From JBKQVT01 sp963727245 (GTDB lineage: Bacteria > Planctomycetota > Planctomycetia > Pirellulales > Thermoguttaceae), in contig CAVSFO010000018.1 of NCBI GenBank assembly GCA_963727245.1, forward strand, positions 62,001-126,000: a DNA stretch of 64,000 nucleotides. Reading direction: 5' to 3'. The first letter of the stretch is position 1, and each line of letters starts with the position of its first letter. Under the pieces are notes generated by a model. It searched no databases and was not told the DNA's origin. It worked only from the letters and a program-made list of their open reading frames with translations. Shown in pieces: positions 17,797 through 28,300 of the stretch. The translations under genes were made by a program, and so were the position numbers.

Positions 17797-19909
17797 ATGT
17801 CCGCGCCCCCGAATGCCCTGACCGTGGCCCTGATTGGAAACCCCAATACCGGCAAATCGACGCTCTTCAGCGCCCTGGTCGGCATCCACCAGCACGTGGG
17901 GAACTATCCGGGCGTCACCGTGGAGAAGAAGACCGGCCTGATGGAGCACGAAGGCCGTCGCTTCGAGGTCATCGACTTGCCGGGGCTCTACAGTCTGGCG
18001 CCGCGGTCCCGCGATGAAATGGTGGCGGTCAACGTCCTGCTGGGGCGGCGCGAGGAGCTGGCCGCGGTGGACGCGGTCATCTGCGTGGTCGATGCGGCCA
18101 ACCTGGAGCGGAACTTCTACCTGCTCAGCCAGGTCCTCGAATTGGGGCTGCCCACGGTCGTGGCCGTCAACATGGCCGACGTGGCCGCCCGCCGCGGCAT
18201 CGGCATCGAGTTCGACCGCCTTCAGCAGCGCCTGGCGGCGCCGCTGGTGGCCACGGAAGCCAACCGCGGCCTGGGCGTTGCCGAGCTGAAGGCGGCCCTG
18301 GCGGAAACCATCCGCCGCGGTCCGCACCGCCCCGCGGCGATCTTCCCGGAGCCGTTCGAGCGGGAAGTGGCCGAGCTGGAGGCGGAAGCGTTCGGCTCCA
18401 GTCCCCCGGGCGGGCCGCTGCCGCGCTGCTTGATGCGCCGGCTGCTGCTGGACACGGGCGGCTACCTGCAACGGGCCCTGCTGCCGGAGGGCGACGGCGT
18501 GGCGGAGCGCCGCCTGGCCGAGTCGCGGCGACGCCTGGCGCAGGCCGGGTGCGGCGTGCCGGGCGTCGAGACGGCCGTCCGCTACCGTTGGGCCCGCGCC
18601 ACGCTGGACGGGGTTGTCAGCCAACCGGGCCGGTTCGAGGTGACGGCCACCGATCGGATCGACCGCGTGCTGACCCATCGCTTCTTGGGCATCGTAGTCT
18701 TCGCCCTGCTCATGCTGCTGGTCTTTCAGGCCGTCTTTGTCTGGGCCCGGCCGCTGACCGACGGCATCGACTGGGCCAAGGCGAGTCTGGGGGCTTGGCT
18801 GACGGCCACAATGAGCGAAGGTCCGTTGCGGAGCCTGCTGGTCGACGGCGTCCTCGGCGGCGTCGGCAGCGTGCTGGGGTTCCTGCCACAAATTCTCATC
18901 CTCTTCTTCTTCATCGCCGTGCTGGAGGACTGCGGCTACATGGCCCGCGCCGCCTGCCTGATGGACCGGCTCATGGCCCGCGTCGGACTGAGCGGCCGCT
19001 CGTTTATCCCCATGCTGTCGTCGTTCGCCTGCGCCGTGCCGGGCATCATGGCGACCAGGGTGATCGGCAACGAGCGCGCCCGGCTGACCACGATCCTGGT
19101 GGCGCCGCTGGTGCCCTGCTCGGCACGGCTGCCGCTCTATACGCTGCTGATCGCCGCCTTTATTCCCGCCTGGAGGTGGCAGTGCCTGGGTGGTTGGCTT
19201 GGGCTCGGCCTGCAAGGGCTGACGTTGGCCGCATTTTATGCCCTGGGCATCGTGGCCGCGGTGGTCGTCGCCCTGGTGCTGAAGTGGACGCTGTTGCGCG
19301 GCCCGTCGCCGCCGTTCCTCATGGAACTGCCCAGCTACCAGTGGCCGTCGCCGCGGACCGTGTTGGCGCGGATGCTCCAGCGCGGCTGGGTCTTCCTGCG
19401 CTCCGCCGGCACGCTGATCCTGGCCATCTCGATCGTGGTTTGGGCAGCCCTTTACTGGCCGCACGATCCCCACGGCGATCAGCGTCACAGCGTGCTGGGA
19501 CGATTGGGCCAGGTGATCGAGCCGGCCGTGCGGCCGCTGGGCTGGGACTGGCGGATCGGCTGCGCGGTGCTGGCCTCGTTTCCGCAACGCGAAGGGGTCC
19601 TGGCAACGCTCGGCGTCATGTACAACCGGGGCGAGAAGCTCAACGTCGAGTCGGCCCAGGGGCAGAGCCGCCTTCAGGGCCAGTTGCACCGCCACCTGGG
19701 AAGGCACCCGTCGGCCGGTGTTCACCGTGCCGGTAGCCCTGTCGATCATGGTCTTTTTCGCCCTCTGCGCCCAATGTGCGGCCACCTTGGCGGTGATTCG
19801 CCGCGAGACGAACAGTTGGCGCTGGCCGGCGTTTACGTTCGCCTACATGACCGTGTTGGCCTACGTCGGGGCGCTGGTTACCTATCAGGTGGGAAGATGG
19901 TGGGGGTAG
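17797..19909 (+). CDS. feoB: Ferrous iron transporter FeoB, frameshift near the 3' end
   Basis: FeoB is the GTP-dependent inner-membrane Fe(II) permease. The N-terminal G domain shows G1 GNPNTGKST, G2 GVTVEKK, G3 DLPGLYSL and G4 NMAD. The membrane part has the gate motifs EDCGYMARAACLMDR and SSFACAVPGIMATR, and NERARLTTILVAPLVPCSAR. Near 19660 the frame slips by one extra base: the first frame degenerates after VESAQGQSRL, while the next frame continues TATWEGTRRPVFTVPVALSI and ends in the normal last helices (FTFAYMTVLAYVGALVTYQV) at 19909. The complete protein would have about 700 residues. The slip is most likely a sequencing indel. Confidence 0.93.
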
Positions 19910-19967
19910 TCGTGCGCTGGCCGCAAGCGGATCACGAGGCTTCCGGCAGGAAGATCTTAACAACGCA

Positions 19968-20147
19968 ATGAATTTCGATTGGCAGAACATCGCGGCGCTC
20001 AGCCTGGTGGTCGTTTCGGCCGCCTACGCCGCCTGGCGCCTCTTCCGCGCCGTCGCCCGGCGCGGCCCGCCGCGTTGCAGTTGCTGTCAGCATTGTCCGA
20101 TCGCGTGGCCGCCCCGGCGGCGCTCGCCATCCGGCAAGCCCCGTTGA
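19968..20147 (+). CDS. FeoB-associated Cys-rich membrane protein (59 residues)
   Basis: This gene is short and easily missed. ATG 19968 gives MNFDWQNIAALSLVVVSAAY and AAWRLFRAVARR, a single membrane helix, followed by a Cys cluster PPRCSCCQHCPIAW and a basic tail. The arrangement of one helix then C-x-C-C-x-x-C placed directly after feoB is that of the FeoB-associated Cys-rich membrane protein family. It may bind iron or an Fe-S cofactor at the transporter; the exact role is unproven. The gap to feoB is 58 bp, consistent with one transcript feoA-feoB-this gene. Confidence 0.8.
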   Translation: MNFDWQNIAALSLVVVSAAYAAWRLFRAVARRGPPRCSCCQHCPIAWPPRRRSPSGKPR

Positions 20148-20166
20148 CCGGGCCGGCTTGTTAGTA

Positions 20167-20386
20167 CTACTGCGCAAGGTTCGCGGAAAATGGGGACTGG
20201 CTCCGTGGCGCAAACTGCTGCTGCGTCAGGAGAAACGATGCCGCCACGGTGCCTGTCCCCTTTTTCCGCAGTGGTGGTCCGTCGAAAAAGGGGACAGGCA
20301 CCGTCGCCGGAGGCCGTTTTATCACGCAGCGCGTTAATGAGGCGACGGAGCCAGTCCCCATTTTCGACTGCCATTCTTGCGCAGTA
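20167..20386. repeat. Nested palindromic element
   Basis: Outer perfect 21-bp arms are at 20186-20206 (GAAAATGGGGACTGGCTCCG core) and 20345-20365. Inner perfect 20-bp arms are at 20247-20266 and 20284-20303 (GAAAAAGGGGACAGGCACCG). Flanking TACTGCGCAA/TTGCGCAGTA at the ends extends the pairing. The inner arms are related to the GTGACAGGCACC arms of the 8.8 and 42.9 kb elements, so these belong to one REP-like superfamily. Confidence 0.85.
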
Positions 20387-20388
20387 GA

Positions 20389-20411
20389 GTTAGTGAATAC
20401 TTCACACTAAC
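20389..20411. promoter_or_regulatory. Candidate operator palindrome upstream of pncB
   Basis: GTTAGTG-N9-CACTAAC lies 15 bases before the pncB start codon, overlapping where RNA polymerase or a ribosome would act. NAD-salvage operons are often controlled by palindromes of about 20 bp (NrtR, NadQ, NiaR families). I cannot assign the regulator, and none is encoded in this window. Confidence 0.45.
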
Positions 20412-20426
20412 AAGACGGAGGGGAAC

Positions 20427-21899
20427 ATGAACACCCTGGGCACGCTGTACAAGTCCTCCCTGGGACTGCTGACCGACCTGTACGAGCTGACGATGGCCTA
20501 TGGCTATTGGAAGACGGGCCATCACGACCGGGAGGCCATTTTCCACCTGTTCTTCCGCACGCACCCCTTCGGCGGCGGCTTTACGGTCGCCGCCGGGCTG
20601 GCCACGGCCATCGAGTACCTGGACGGCCTGCGACTGGACCCGGAGGACCTGGCGTACCTGGCCGGCCTGCAAGGCAACGACGAGCGGCCGTTGTTCGAGC
20701 CAGCCTTTCTCGATTACTTGGCCCGGGTGCGCCTCGACTGCGACGTACACGCCATCCCCGAGGGAACGATCGTCTTCCCCCACGAGCCGCTGCTGCGGGT
20801 GACCGGGCCACTGCTCCAGGCCCAACTGTTGGAAACGGCCTTGCTGAACATCGTCAACTTCCAAACGCTGGTGGCCACCAAGGCGGCGCGGGTGGCGCTG
20901 GCGGCACGCGGCGAGCCGGTCCTGGAATTCGGCTTGCGCCGTGCCCAGGGAATCGACGGCGCCCTGGCCGCCAGCCGGGCCGCCTACCTGGGCGGCTGCT
21001 GGGCAACGTCCAACGTCCTGGCCGGCCGGCTGTTCGGCATCCCCGTTCGCGGCACCCATGCCCATAGCTGGGTCATGTGCTTCGACGACGAGTTGGAGGC
21101 GTTCCGCGCCTGGGCCCGCGCGATGCCCAACAACTGCGTGTTCCTCGTCGACACCTACAACACGCTCGACGGCGTGCGGCACGCCATCGAGGTGGGCAGG
21201 GAAATGCGCCGGCAGGGACATGAGATGATCGGCGTCCGCCTGGACTCCGGCGACCTGGCCTGGCTGAGCATCGAGACGCGGCGGATGCTCGACGAGGCCG
21301 GCTTCCCCAAGGCGACCATCGTGGCCTCCAACGATCTCGACGAGCAGATCATCGCCAGCTTGAAGGACCAGGGAGCCACCATCGGCGTCTGGGGCGTCGG
21401 CACCCGGTTGATCACCGCCTACGACGAGCCGGCCCTGGGCGGCGTCTACAAGCTCTCGGCCCTGCGTGACGGGCAAGGCCGCTGGCAGTACAAGGTGAAG
21501 GTGTCGGAACAGACCATCAAGGTCTCCAATCCGGGCATTCTGCAAGTGCGGCGGTTCTGCCAGAACGGTCAAGCGATCGGCGACGTGATCTTCGATGAGC
21601 AGTTCCCCATCCACGGCGGTTGCACCATGGTCGATCCGCTGGACATGACCCATCGCAAGGTGATCCCCGCCGACGTGCAGGGCGAGGACGTGCTGGTGCC
21701 CGTCTTCCGTCGCGGCCAGTGCGTGTACGACGTGCCCAGCCTGGAGGCATCGCGGCGGCGGACCCAGGAGCAACTGGGGCTGTTTCACGCCGGCGTCAAG
21801 CGGTTCGTCCATCCCCACCAATATCCCGTGGGCCTGGAACTGGGCCTCCACGAGCGCAAGACCAAGCTCATCCTCGCCACGCGAGGGTTCCGGCCGTGA
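20427..21899 (+). CDS. pncB: Nicotinate phosphoribosyltransferase
   Basis: The 490-residue enzyme makes nicotinate mononucleotide from nicotinate and PRPP (Preiss-Handler NAD salvage, cytoplasm). The family opening LLTDLYELTMAYGYWKTGHH is intact, followed by AIFHLFFRTHPFGGGF, LLNIVNFQTLVATKAARV, FGLRRAQGID (phosphate-binding region), GTHAHSWVMCF, IGVRLDSGDLAWLS and VWGVGTRLITAYDEPALGGV. The length suits the longer bacterial form. The start has GGAGGGGAAC upstream. It is followed by nicotinamidase 36 bp later, so the pair converts nicotinamide to the mononucleotide. A palindrome just upstream suggests local control. Confidence 0.95.
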   Translation: MNTLGTLYKSSLGLLTDLYELTMAYGYWKTGHHDREAIFHLFFRTHPFGGGFTVAAGLATAIEYLDGLRLDPEDLAYLAGLQGNDERPLFEPAFLDYLARVRLDCDVHAIPEGTIVFPHEPLLRVTGPLLQAQLLETALLNIVNFQTLVATKAARVALAARGEPVLEFGLRRAQGIDGALAASRAAYLGGCWATSNVLAGRLFGIPVRGTHAHSWVMCFDDELEAFRAWARAMPNNCVFLVDTYNTLDGVRHAIEVGREMRRQGHEMIGVRLDSGDLAWLSIETRRMLDEAGFPKATIVASNDLDEQIIASLKDQGATIGVWGVGTRLITAYDEPALGGVYKLSALRDGQGRWQYKVKVSEQTIKVSNPGILQVRRFCQNGQAIGDVIFDEQFPIHGGCTMVDPLDMTHRKVIPADVQGEDVLVPVFRRGQCVYDVPSLEASRRRTQEQLGLFHAGVKRFVHPHQYPVGLELGLHERKTKLILATRGFRP

Positions 21900-21934
21900 C
21901 CGGTTCTTATTCGAGTTGTGACGAGAGGACAACC

Positions 21935-22552
21935 ATGAACGCGCTGGTGATCGTGGACGTGCAGAACGACTTCTGCCCCGGCGGCGCGTTGCCTGTGCCG
22001 GAGGGCGATCGCGTCGTCGAGGTCATCAACCGCCTCCAGCCCCGCTTCGACCTGGTGGTGGCCACGCAGGACTGGCACCCGGCCGATCACGGCAGCTTCG
22101 CCGCCAATCATCCCGGCCGCCGCCCGGGCCAACAGATCGAACTGGCCGGCCTTTTGCAAGTCCTCTGGCCGGTCCACTGCGTCCAGAACACGCCGGGGGC
22201 GGAGTTCCATCCCGGGCTGGAGCGCCGGGGGATCGCTCGGGTATTCCGCAAGGGCGCCGACCCGAGCGTGGATAGTTACAGTGGCTTTTTCGACAACGGC
22301 CACCGCGTTTCGACCGGACTGGGCGAGTACCTGAAGGGCCGGGACGTGACGGAAGTCTACGTCTGCGGGCTGGCGACCGACTACTGCGTGAAGGCGACCG
22401 CCCTGGACGCCCTGGGACTGGGTTTCAAGACCTACCTTGTCGAAGACGCCTGCCGCGGTGTGGAACTTTGCGAGGGTGACGTTCGGCGGGCGATCGACGA
22501 GATGCGAACGCAGGGGGTCCTGGTCGACCGTGAAGCCCGGTTTCCCGTTTGA
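21935..22552 (+). CDS. pncA: Nicotinamidase (bifunctional nicotinamidase/pyrazinamidase type)
   Basis: The 205-residue isochorismatase-fold hydrolase turns nicotinamide into nicotinate and ammonia. The start ATG 21935 has GAGAGGAC upstream; the longer in-frame frame from 21620 is inside pncB and is rejected. Catalytic triad regions are visible: Asp8 in ALVIVDVQNDFCPGGAL, Lys in VFRKGADPSVDSYSGFF and Cys in VCGLATDYCVKATALDALGL. Metal ligands fall in ATQDWHPADHGSFAANHPG. It is co-directional with pncB and lies 170 bp before the Rel/SLOG/RyR gene, a gap that contains a run of nine G. Confidence 0.95.
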   Translation: MNALVIVDVQNDFCPGGALPVPEGDRVVEVINRLQPRFDLVVATQDWHPADHGSFAANHPGRRPGQQIELAGLLQVLWPVHCVQNTPGAEFHPGLERRGIARVFRKGADPSVDSYSGFFDNGHRVSTGLGEYLKGRDVTEVYVCGLATDYCVKATALDALGLGFKTYLVEDACRGVELCEGDVRRAIDEMRTQGVLVDREARFPV

Positions 22553-22722
22553 TCTCTCGTCGTCCCGTCGGGCGGATTTTTCGGGGGGGGGAATGACCGG
22601 GCCTCTTGCCGGTGATGCCGAAAAGAGGAACAATACTGCAATACGGCTGGGGACTGGATTTCCGCAAGCATCTCGCCCAGGAGAAACCTCGAACGGACGT
22701 GGGCGGGGACCGGGAGCAAAGG

Positions 22723-25366
22723 ATGACGACTCAAACCAGCGAAGAACTCGAAAAATGGGCGAGCTTGTCCGATGGGGACTGGGTCGCACTGCAAGTGCCA
22801 AGATTCGCGGCCATCCGCCCCCGTTACCTTGCCTTCGCCGACTTTCTGCAAGCGATTCTCAAGGAGGGCTGCGCCAGGTTCGCCCCCCTGGCCCTGATCG
22901 AGGCCCGAGCCAAGAGCATCCCCAGCTTCGCCGAGAAGATTCTCCGCAAGCGCAAGTCCTACATGCACCCGAGAGGCAACTTGCCCGTCGATCCACTGGT
23001 CCGCATCACCGACCTCTGCGGCGGTCGCGTCATCACGCAGACTTCGGACCAGGTGCGGACCATGTGCCGGTTTATCGAGGAAGCGTTCGCCATCGACCGC
23101 GCCAACAGCGAGGACGTGAGTCAGCGATTGCGCGTGACCGAGTTCGGCTACCGCTCGGTGCATTACGTCGTGGCGATTGATGCGAAGAAGCTCCAGGACG
23201 CCGGCGTCACGCTGGCCGTGCCGGCGGAAGTCCTGGGCCTGAGCGCCGAGATTCAGGTGCGCACGCTGCTGGAACACGCCTGGGCCGACATCGGCCATGA
23301 AATGACGTATAAGGCCGAGCTGCGCGTGCCCGATCGCATCCATCACCAGTTCGCCTCGCTGGCCGCGGTGCTGGAGGGCGTGGACCGCCAGTTCGGCGCC
23401 TTGGTCCAGGGCATGGAGGAATTCAAATCCAACTTCGGCGCTTACCACGAGCGGAAGGAAGTGGACGCCGAGATTGCCCGCCTCCGCATCGTGCTCTCTT
23501 ATGGTACGCAGAACGTGGACCTGGCCGTGAAGATTGCCCAGCTTGCGCTCTCCGTCGGCAGGCACGAGATTGCCCTGGAAGTGCTGGAACCCTACGTCGC
23601 GGCAGCCAACCAAGGCGTCCAGGGCGTGCGCGGCGTTACCCTGGTGGAAATGCACTGGGACACTCCCCGCAGCCGGGAGTACCTGGAAGGCCGCCGATCT
23701 CTGGAAGCGGCCTGCGGCCATCGGCAAAAAGACGCCGAAACGCTGTGCGCGCTGGCGGAAAGCTGGGTCCGCGACGACGAGTCGAAAGCCCGCAATTTGT
23801 ATCAGCAGGCGGTCGGCGTCGACGCCACGGCGCCGGTGGCGCTGGTGCGCTACATCGAATTCGAAATCGCCCATTCGTCCAGCAATACCGTGGCGCGGTT
23901 GGCTGCGCCCATGATCCGCAACGCGATCGACCGCTGTGGCAAGCAGATCGAAGCCCGCGTGAATCTTCCCTGGGCCTGGGCCAGCCGCGCCCTGCTCCAT
24001 CTCCTCGTCGACGAGCCTTACGAGGCGCTGGCGGCCGTGGGGCAATTGATTCGCCTTTGCGAGCCGCCCGGCGACCCAGCAGCGGCCGCGGTGGGTTCTG
24101 CTGCGCCGCAGCGGCCTTCTGCCGCCGGTCCCGCGCTTTTGCGGACCCACGAGGCCCTCAAGCGGCTCCAGTGCATTCGGGAAAAGCTGCCGGGCTACGA
24201 CTGGTGCCAGCGGGCCGTTTTGCTGGGCCTGGCTGTGGCCGCAAAAGACGACGCGGCCGCCGACGCCCTGCGTGAATGTGCGTCCTGGGGCCAGGAGGCG
24301 CCGCCTCTTTCTGCGGGCGAAAGAATCGTCGTCCTGGCCGGCGGCTGCACGCCGGAGGTGCAAGGCGCCATCGACGCCTTCAAGCTGGTCCTGCTCCGTG
24401 CCTGCGAGGGCCTCTCCTTCACCCTTCTCGGAGGCGGCACCACCACCGGCATCAGCGGCCTGGCCGGCGACGTGGCCCAGCAATCAGGCGGCCGGGTGCG
24501 GGCCTTCGGTTACTTGCCCCGCTTGCTGCCCCGCGGCGCCCAGGAGGACCTGGATCCCCAGCGATTCGCCCGGCGGTTCAATTCGTCGGGGTCCGATTTC
24601 AGCCCGCTGGAGCCGCTGCAAGGCTGGACCGATCTATTGGCCGCCGGCGTGGATCCGCGGCGCGTCAAGCTCCTCTGTTACGCCGGCGGACGGATCTCGC
24701 GCATCGAGTGCATCCTGGCCCTGGCGCTGGGCGCGGGTGGGCGTGGTCGAGGACGCAACCTTGCCCAGCGCCGGAGAGTTCAACGACTTCCCCTGGCACG
24801 AGTCTCCCAATTTCGTTCAGCTCCCCATGGACTCCATGACCCTTCGCGCCTTCCTCCTCGCGGACGAGCTTCCTTGCCGGCGCGAAGAATTTGCCGCGGC
24901 CGCACAAAAGAGCCACGAGGAATACGTCAAGTCGGCAATTCCCAAGGAGCCTTCCTGGCTCCCCTGGCGAGACCTTCCCGAAGCCTTGAAGCTTTCCAAC
25001 TTCCACCAGGTGGCCTATGCCGAGAATATCCTCAAGACCGCGGGGCTGGGCGTCCGTCCGATCAGCGATCCCGGCAAGCCGCTCCTTAGCATGACCGCCC
25101 TCCTCGACGAGGCCGCCTTGGACCGCCTGGCCGAGATGGAGCACGGCCGCTGGAACGTCGAACGCCTGTTGATGGGCTGGCGGTGGGCCGAGACCAAGGA
25201 CGTGGGACGAAAACATTCTCCCTATCTTGTGCCCTGGGACAAGCTTTCGCCCGAAATCAAGAAGTTTGACCTGGATGCCATCCGCAGCCTGCCGGAGAAG
25301 TTCCGCGCAGGCCGGGCTGGAGGTGTGCCGTCTTCAGGAACCTGCCGCCAGTTGAGGGCCAAATGA
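22723..25366 (+). CDS. RelA/SpoT synthetase-TPR-SLOG-RyR multidomain protein, one frameshift
   Basis: I start at ATG 22723 (MTTQTSEELEKWASLSDGDW). Residues about 70-200 form a RelA/SpoT alarmone synthetase domain: RITDLCGGRVI, TEFGYRSVHYVV and AEIQVRTLLEHAWADIGHEM, with the catalytic Glu in EIQVRT. No HD hydrolase domain is present. Residues 250-520 are helical TPR-like repeats. Residues 530-690 form a SLOG/TRPM-type Rossmann domain (ERIVVLAGGCTP, TLLGGGTTTGISGLAGDVAQ, KLLCYAGGRISRIECILA). The last 80 residues are a RyR domain (MEHGRWNVERLLMGWRWAE, LVPWDKLSPEIKKFDLDAIR). The frame slips by one extra base near 24736 inside SLOG. The stop overlaps the next start by 4 bp. Likely a nucleotide-signal sensor and effector. 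Confidence 0.85.
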
Positions 25367-28300
25367 ATCGACGATCCGCGAGAACTTCCTGGCGCCCGGG
25401 CTACCTGGCGATTGTCGTGCTGCTCCATCTGTCACTGGGCGGCCTGGCCGGGCAGGCCGCCGGGGCGGAGAAAGTCGCCGACCAGGTTGCTGCCGCGATC
25501 CAGCACGCCGAGACCTACTACCTGCTGAGCGTAACGGAGCAAGGGGACGTGCCTGCTTCCCAAGCGGCCCTGCGTGAATTGGAACACGCCGAGGAACTGT
25601 TGCAGCAGGAAACCTTGCCCCCGGCGGAGACGGATCAGATCAGCAGGCACATCACGGCCCTCAAGAGCGATCTGCAAGACCAGATCGGCGTGATGCGACG
25701 GAGCCTGGAGGGCGTATTCCCACTGACCGGGTTTCTGACGTCGTCGTTGTTTGCCGACTCCGGGCCCACTGCTATCTACCGGTTGATTGATGATCCGGCA
25801 ATCAAAGCAACGAAGAAGGCCGCCGCGGACCTGGTCGCACGCACAACCGAGCTGGAAAAGAAACAAGCTCAACTGCCGGTGGTCTTTGTCTACGCTGCTC
25901 CACCGGATGCTCCGCCCGGCTCGGCGCTCCCCGCGGAAGACAACGACCCGGACCGCCTCCGGGCCAGAACCCTGGAGCACGCGGCACGCCAGATGTTCCG
26001 CGGCTCGCCGCAGTTTCTGGTGAAAACACATTCCGAGGTCGAAGAGGCACTCGCCCCGGCAGGAATAGAGATGGTGCGGCAGGCTCGCAACGATTTCCGG
26101 GCCGGCCACATCACACCCGCGGTCGAGGAGCGGTTGTTGCAGGCGTTCCGGCCGAGGTTGCTGCTCGTCGTGATTCAGCAGGCCGATACGATCCCGGGCG
26201 TCTCCTATTACCGGCTGGAAGGACGGCTCCTCGACGCGAGCAAGGCGCGGCAGGAAACGTTCTCGACTTTCGGTTTCGGCCGCGACCGGCGCGACCGGCT
26301 GGACTGGATCGTCTGGGCCAATGCGGCACTGCTGGTCATCGCTTATGCCGCCTATGCGCTGATCGTGTACAGCCACCGCACTATGGCAGGCGGCCGCTCG
26401 TGGACCGCCATGCTCCTGCTGCCCGTGGTGGCTTTTGTCGTGGGGCGCACGCTGCCTTACGCGGTTTCCCCGCTGCTGGGATCGATACGGCTTCCCCCGG
26501 GAACGCCGGCGCTGGCATCCTTCTGGATTGCCTGTCTGGCCGGACTGGGTTTTCTTGCGGCGCCGCTGCTGGCCTACTGGCTGGCCTCGCCCTGGTTCGC
26601 CGCTTTGTGGCCGAGTTTGAATCCGGGCAATCGCGGCGGGGCCCTGTTCGCGGCGATGGGAGCGGGCATCGCCGCCTACCTTGCCGGCCCCATGCTCCTG
26701 TACTCGGACGGGCATCCGCTGCTGGACGTGACGTTGATGAGCGTCATCGCCCTGGTTTTGGCTTACTTGCTCGGTCGAACCCTGGATTATTCCGACCCGC
26801 TGCCCGCGTCGTTGGCATTGGTTCCCTTGGTGCTGGCGATGCCTGCGGGAGCGGCGTTGCTGCACGCCGAGACGATGGGGTTAGCGATTGTCGCGGGCAC
26901 AGTGGTGGCGGCCGGCGCGGCGATCGTCGCGCTGCGTGCGACCCACAGCGGCCGTTCGACGGGCAAACCGAGCCCCACTCCTTCGCCCGACGACCAGGCG
27001 CGGATGGGCGGCATCCCGGCCGATGCCCAGGAGTTGGCCCGGCGGCCGAAAATCCGGACTATCAGCAGTTTCCTGGCTTCGATCAGGCATGGGATCGGCT
27101 GAGCGACTTGCTGGCCGGTCACTGCTGCCATCTGGGACTGTACGGCGCCCGCGGCGCGGGCAAGACGGCCGCCGCTCAGGCGATTGCGGCACGCCTGGCG
27201 CAGGAATTGGGAAAAACGGGTGCCGCTCCCGCGATCCTCTGGGGAAGCTGCCCCCAGCCCATCGGCGAGCCCATTTCCTACGCTCCCTTTCGCGAGGCGC
27301 TTGCCCAGCACTTTGAAGTCAATCTGCTGGCGCCTCCAGGGCCCAAGATGCAGCAGATCAGCCAAGCCCTGGGCGGGCTGTTCGGGTCGTTCATTCCCTT
27401 TGCGCGGATCCTGTTTCCGCATTCGGCCGGCGCCGGCGACGCCGCCGTCCGGCCCGACGAGATCAATGCTTCGATTGCCTGGATGCTGCGCCGTTTGTTA
27501 AGAACCAAGCCGGTTCTGCTCATCCTCGACGACGTGCAATGGCTGGACGAGGCCTCGGCCGCGCTGGTGAAGTATCTGCTGGCGGAGTTTCCCGCCGGCA
27601 GCGACACACCCCTGGCGGTCGTTCTGGCGGCCAATCGCAAATCATGCCTTGCCGACCTGGGCATCGATGCCGGCCGGGACGCCATCGAGGTGGCCTATCC
27701 GACCGTGGCGCAGCAGGCGCAGATCCTCGTGCGCGGCGTCGGCCTCCAGGCAGCCGTTGCGGATGAGGTGTTGGCGCGCACGGGCGCGGCCCGAGAAACC
27801 GACGGGGGCATGCTCTGGCCGCTGCAGGTAGTGGCGAAGTTGGCCCGCTCAGGCACCTTGGTGCGCAGCGAGGACGGCTTCGCCTGGGCCAACGGCGCCT
27901 GGCCGGCGGACTTCACCATTTCGGCCCACATGCAAGCGGCGATCCAGGAGGAGTGGGAGAGCGCGGCGCCCTATCGTGCGGTCCTGGCATGCGCGGCCTG
28001 CGGCTGCGACGGCCGCGAGTTCCGCGTCAGCGTGCTTGCCGACGCCCTGAGCCGGACGTGCCTCGACCTGCTCATCGTGCTGGATGAGATTGAACGGACC
28101 ACGGGCATCGTTCACGACGTTCCGGACCGCGACGACGTGTACGCGTTTCATTCGTCCTTTCTGCTGGAGGCAATTCGCGGCAAGCTCGGCATTGCCGGCC
28201 AGGGCGTGGGCAAGGCCGACGTACCCCAGATCGTGCGCGAGTACCACGCCCGCTTGGCCGTGGCCCTGGAAGCGGCGATGAAGCGTTCCCAGGGCCAGCT

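Noticed and set aside
17521..19785. Long minus-strand frame opposite feoB
   Set aside because: His/Gln/Arg-rich translation typical of an antisense shadow in a GC-rich gene; feoB motifs are clear on the plus strand.
22583..22591. Run of nine G before the Rel/SLOG/RyR gene as a phase-variation tract
   Set aside because: It lies in a non-coding gap well upstream of the chosen start, and with many indels in this assembly its length is unreliable.
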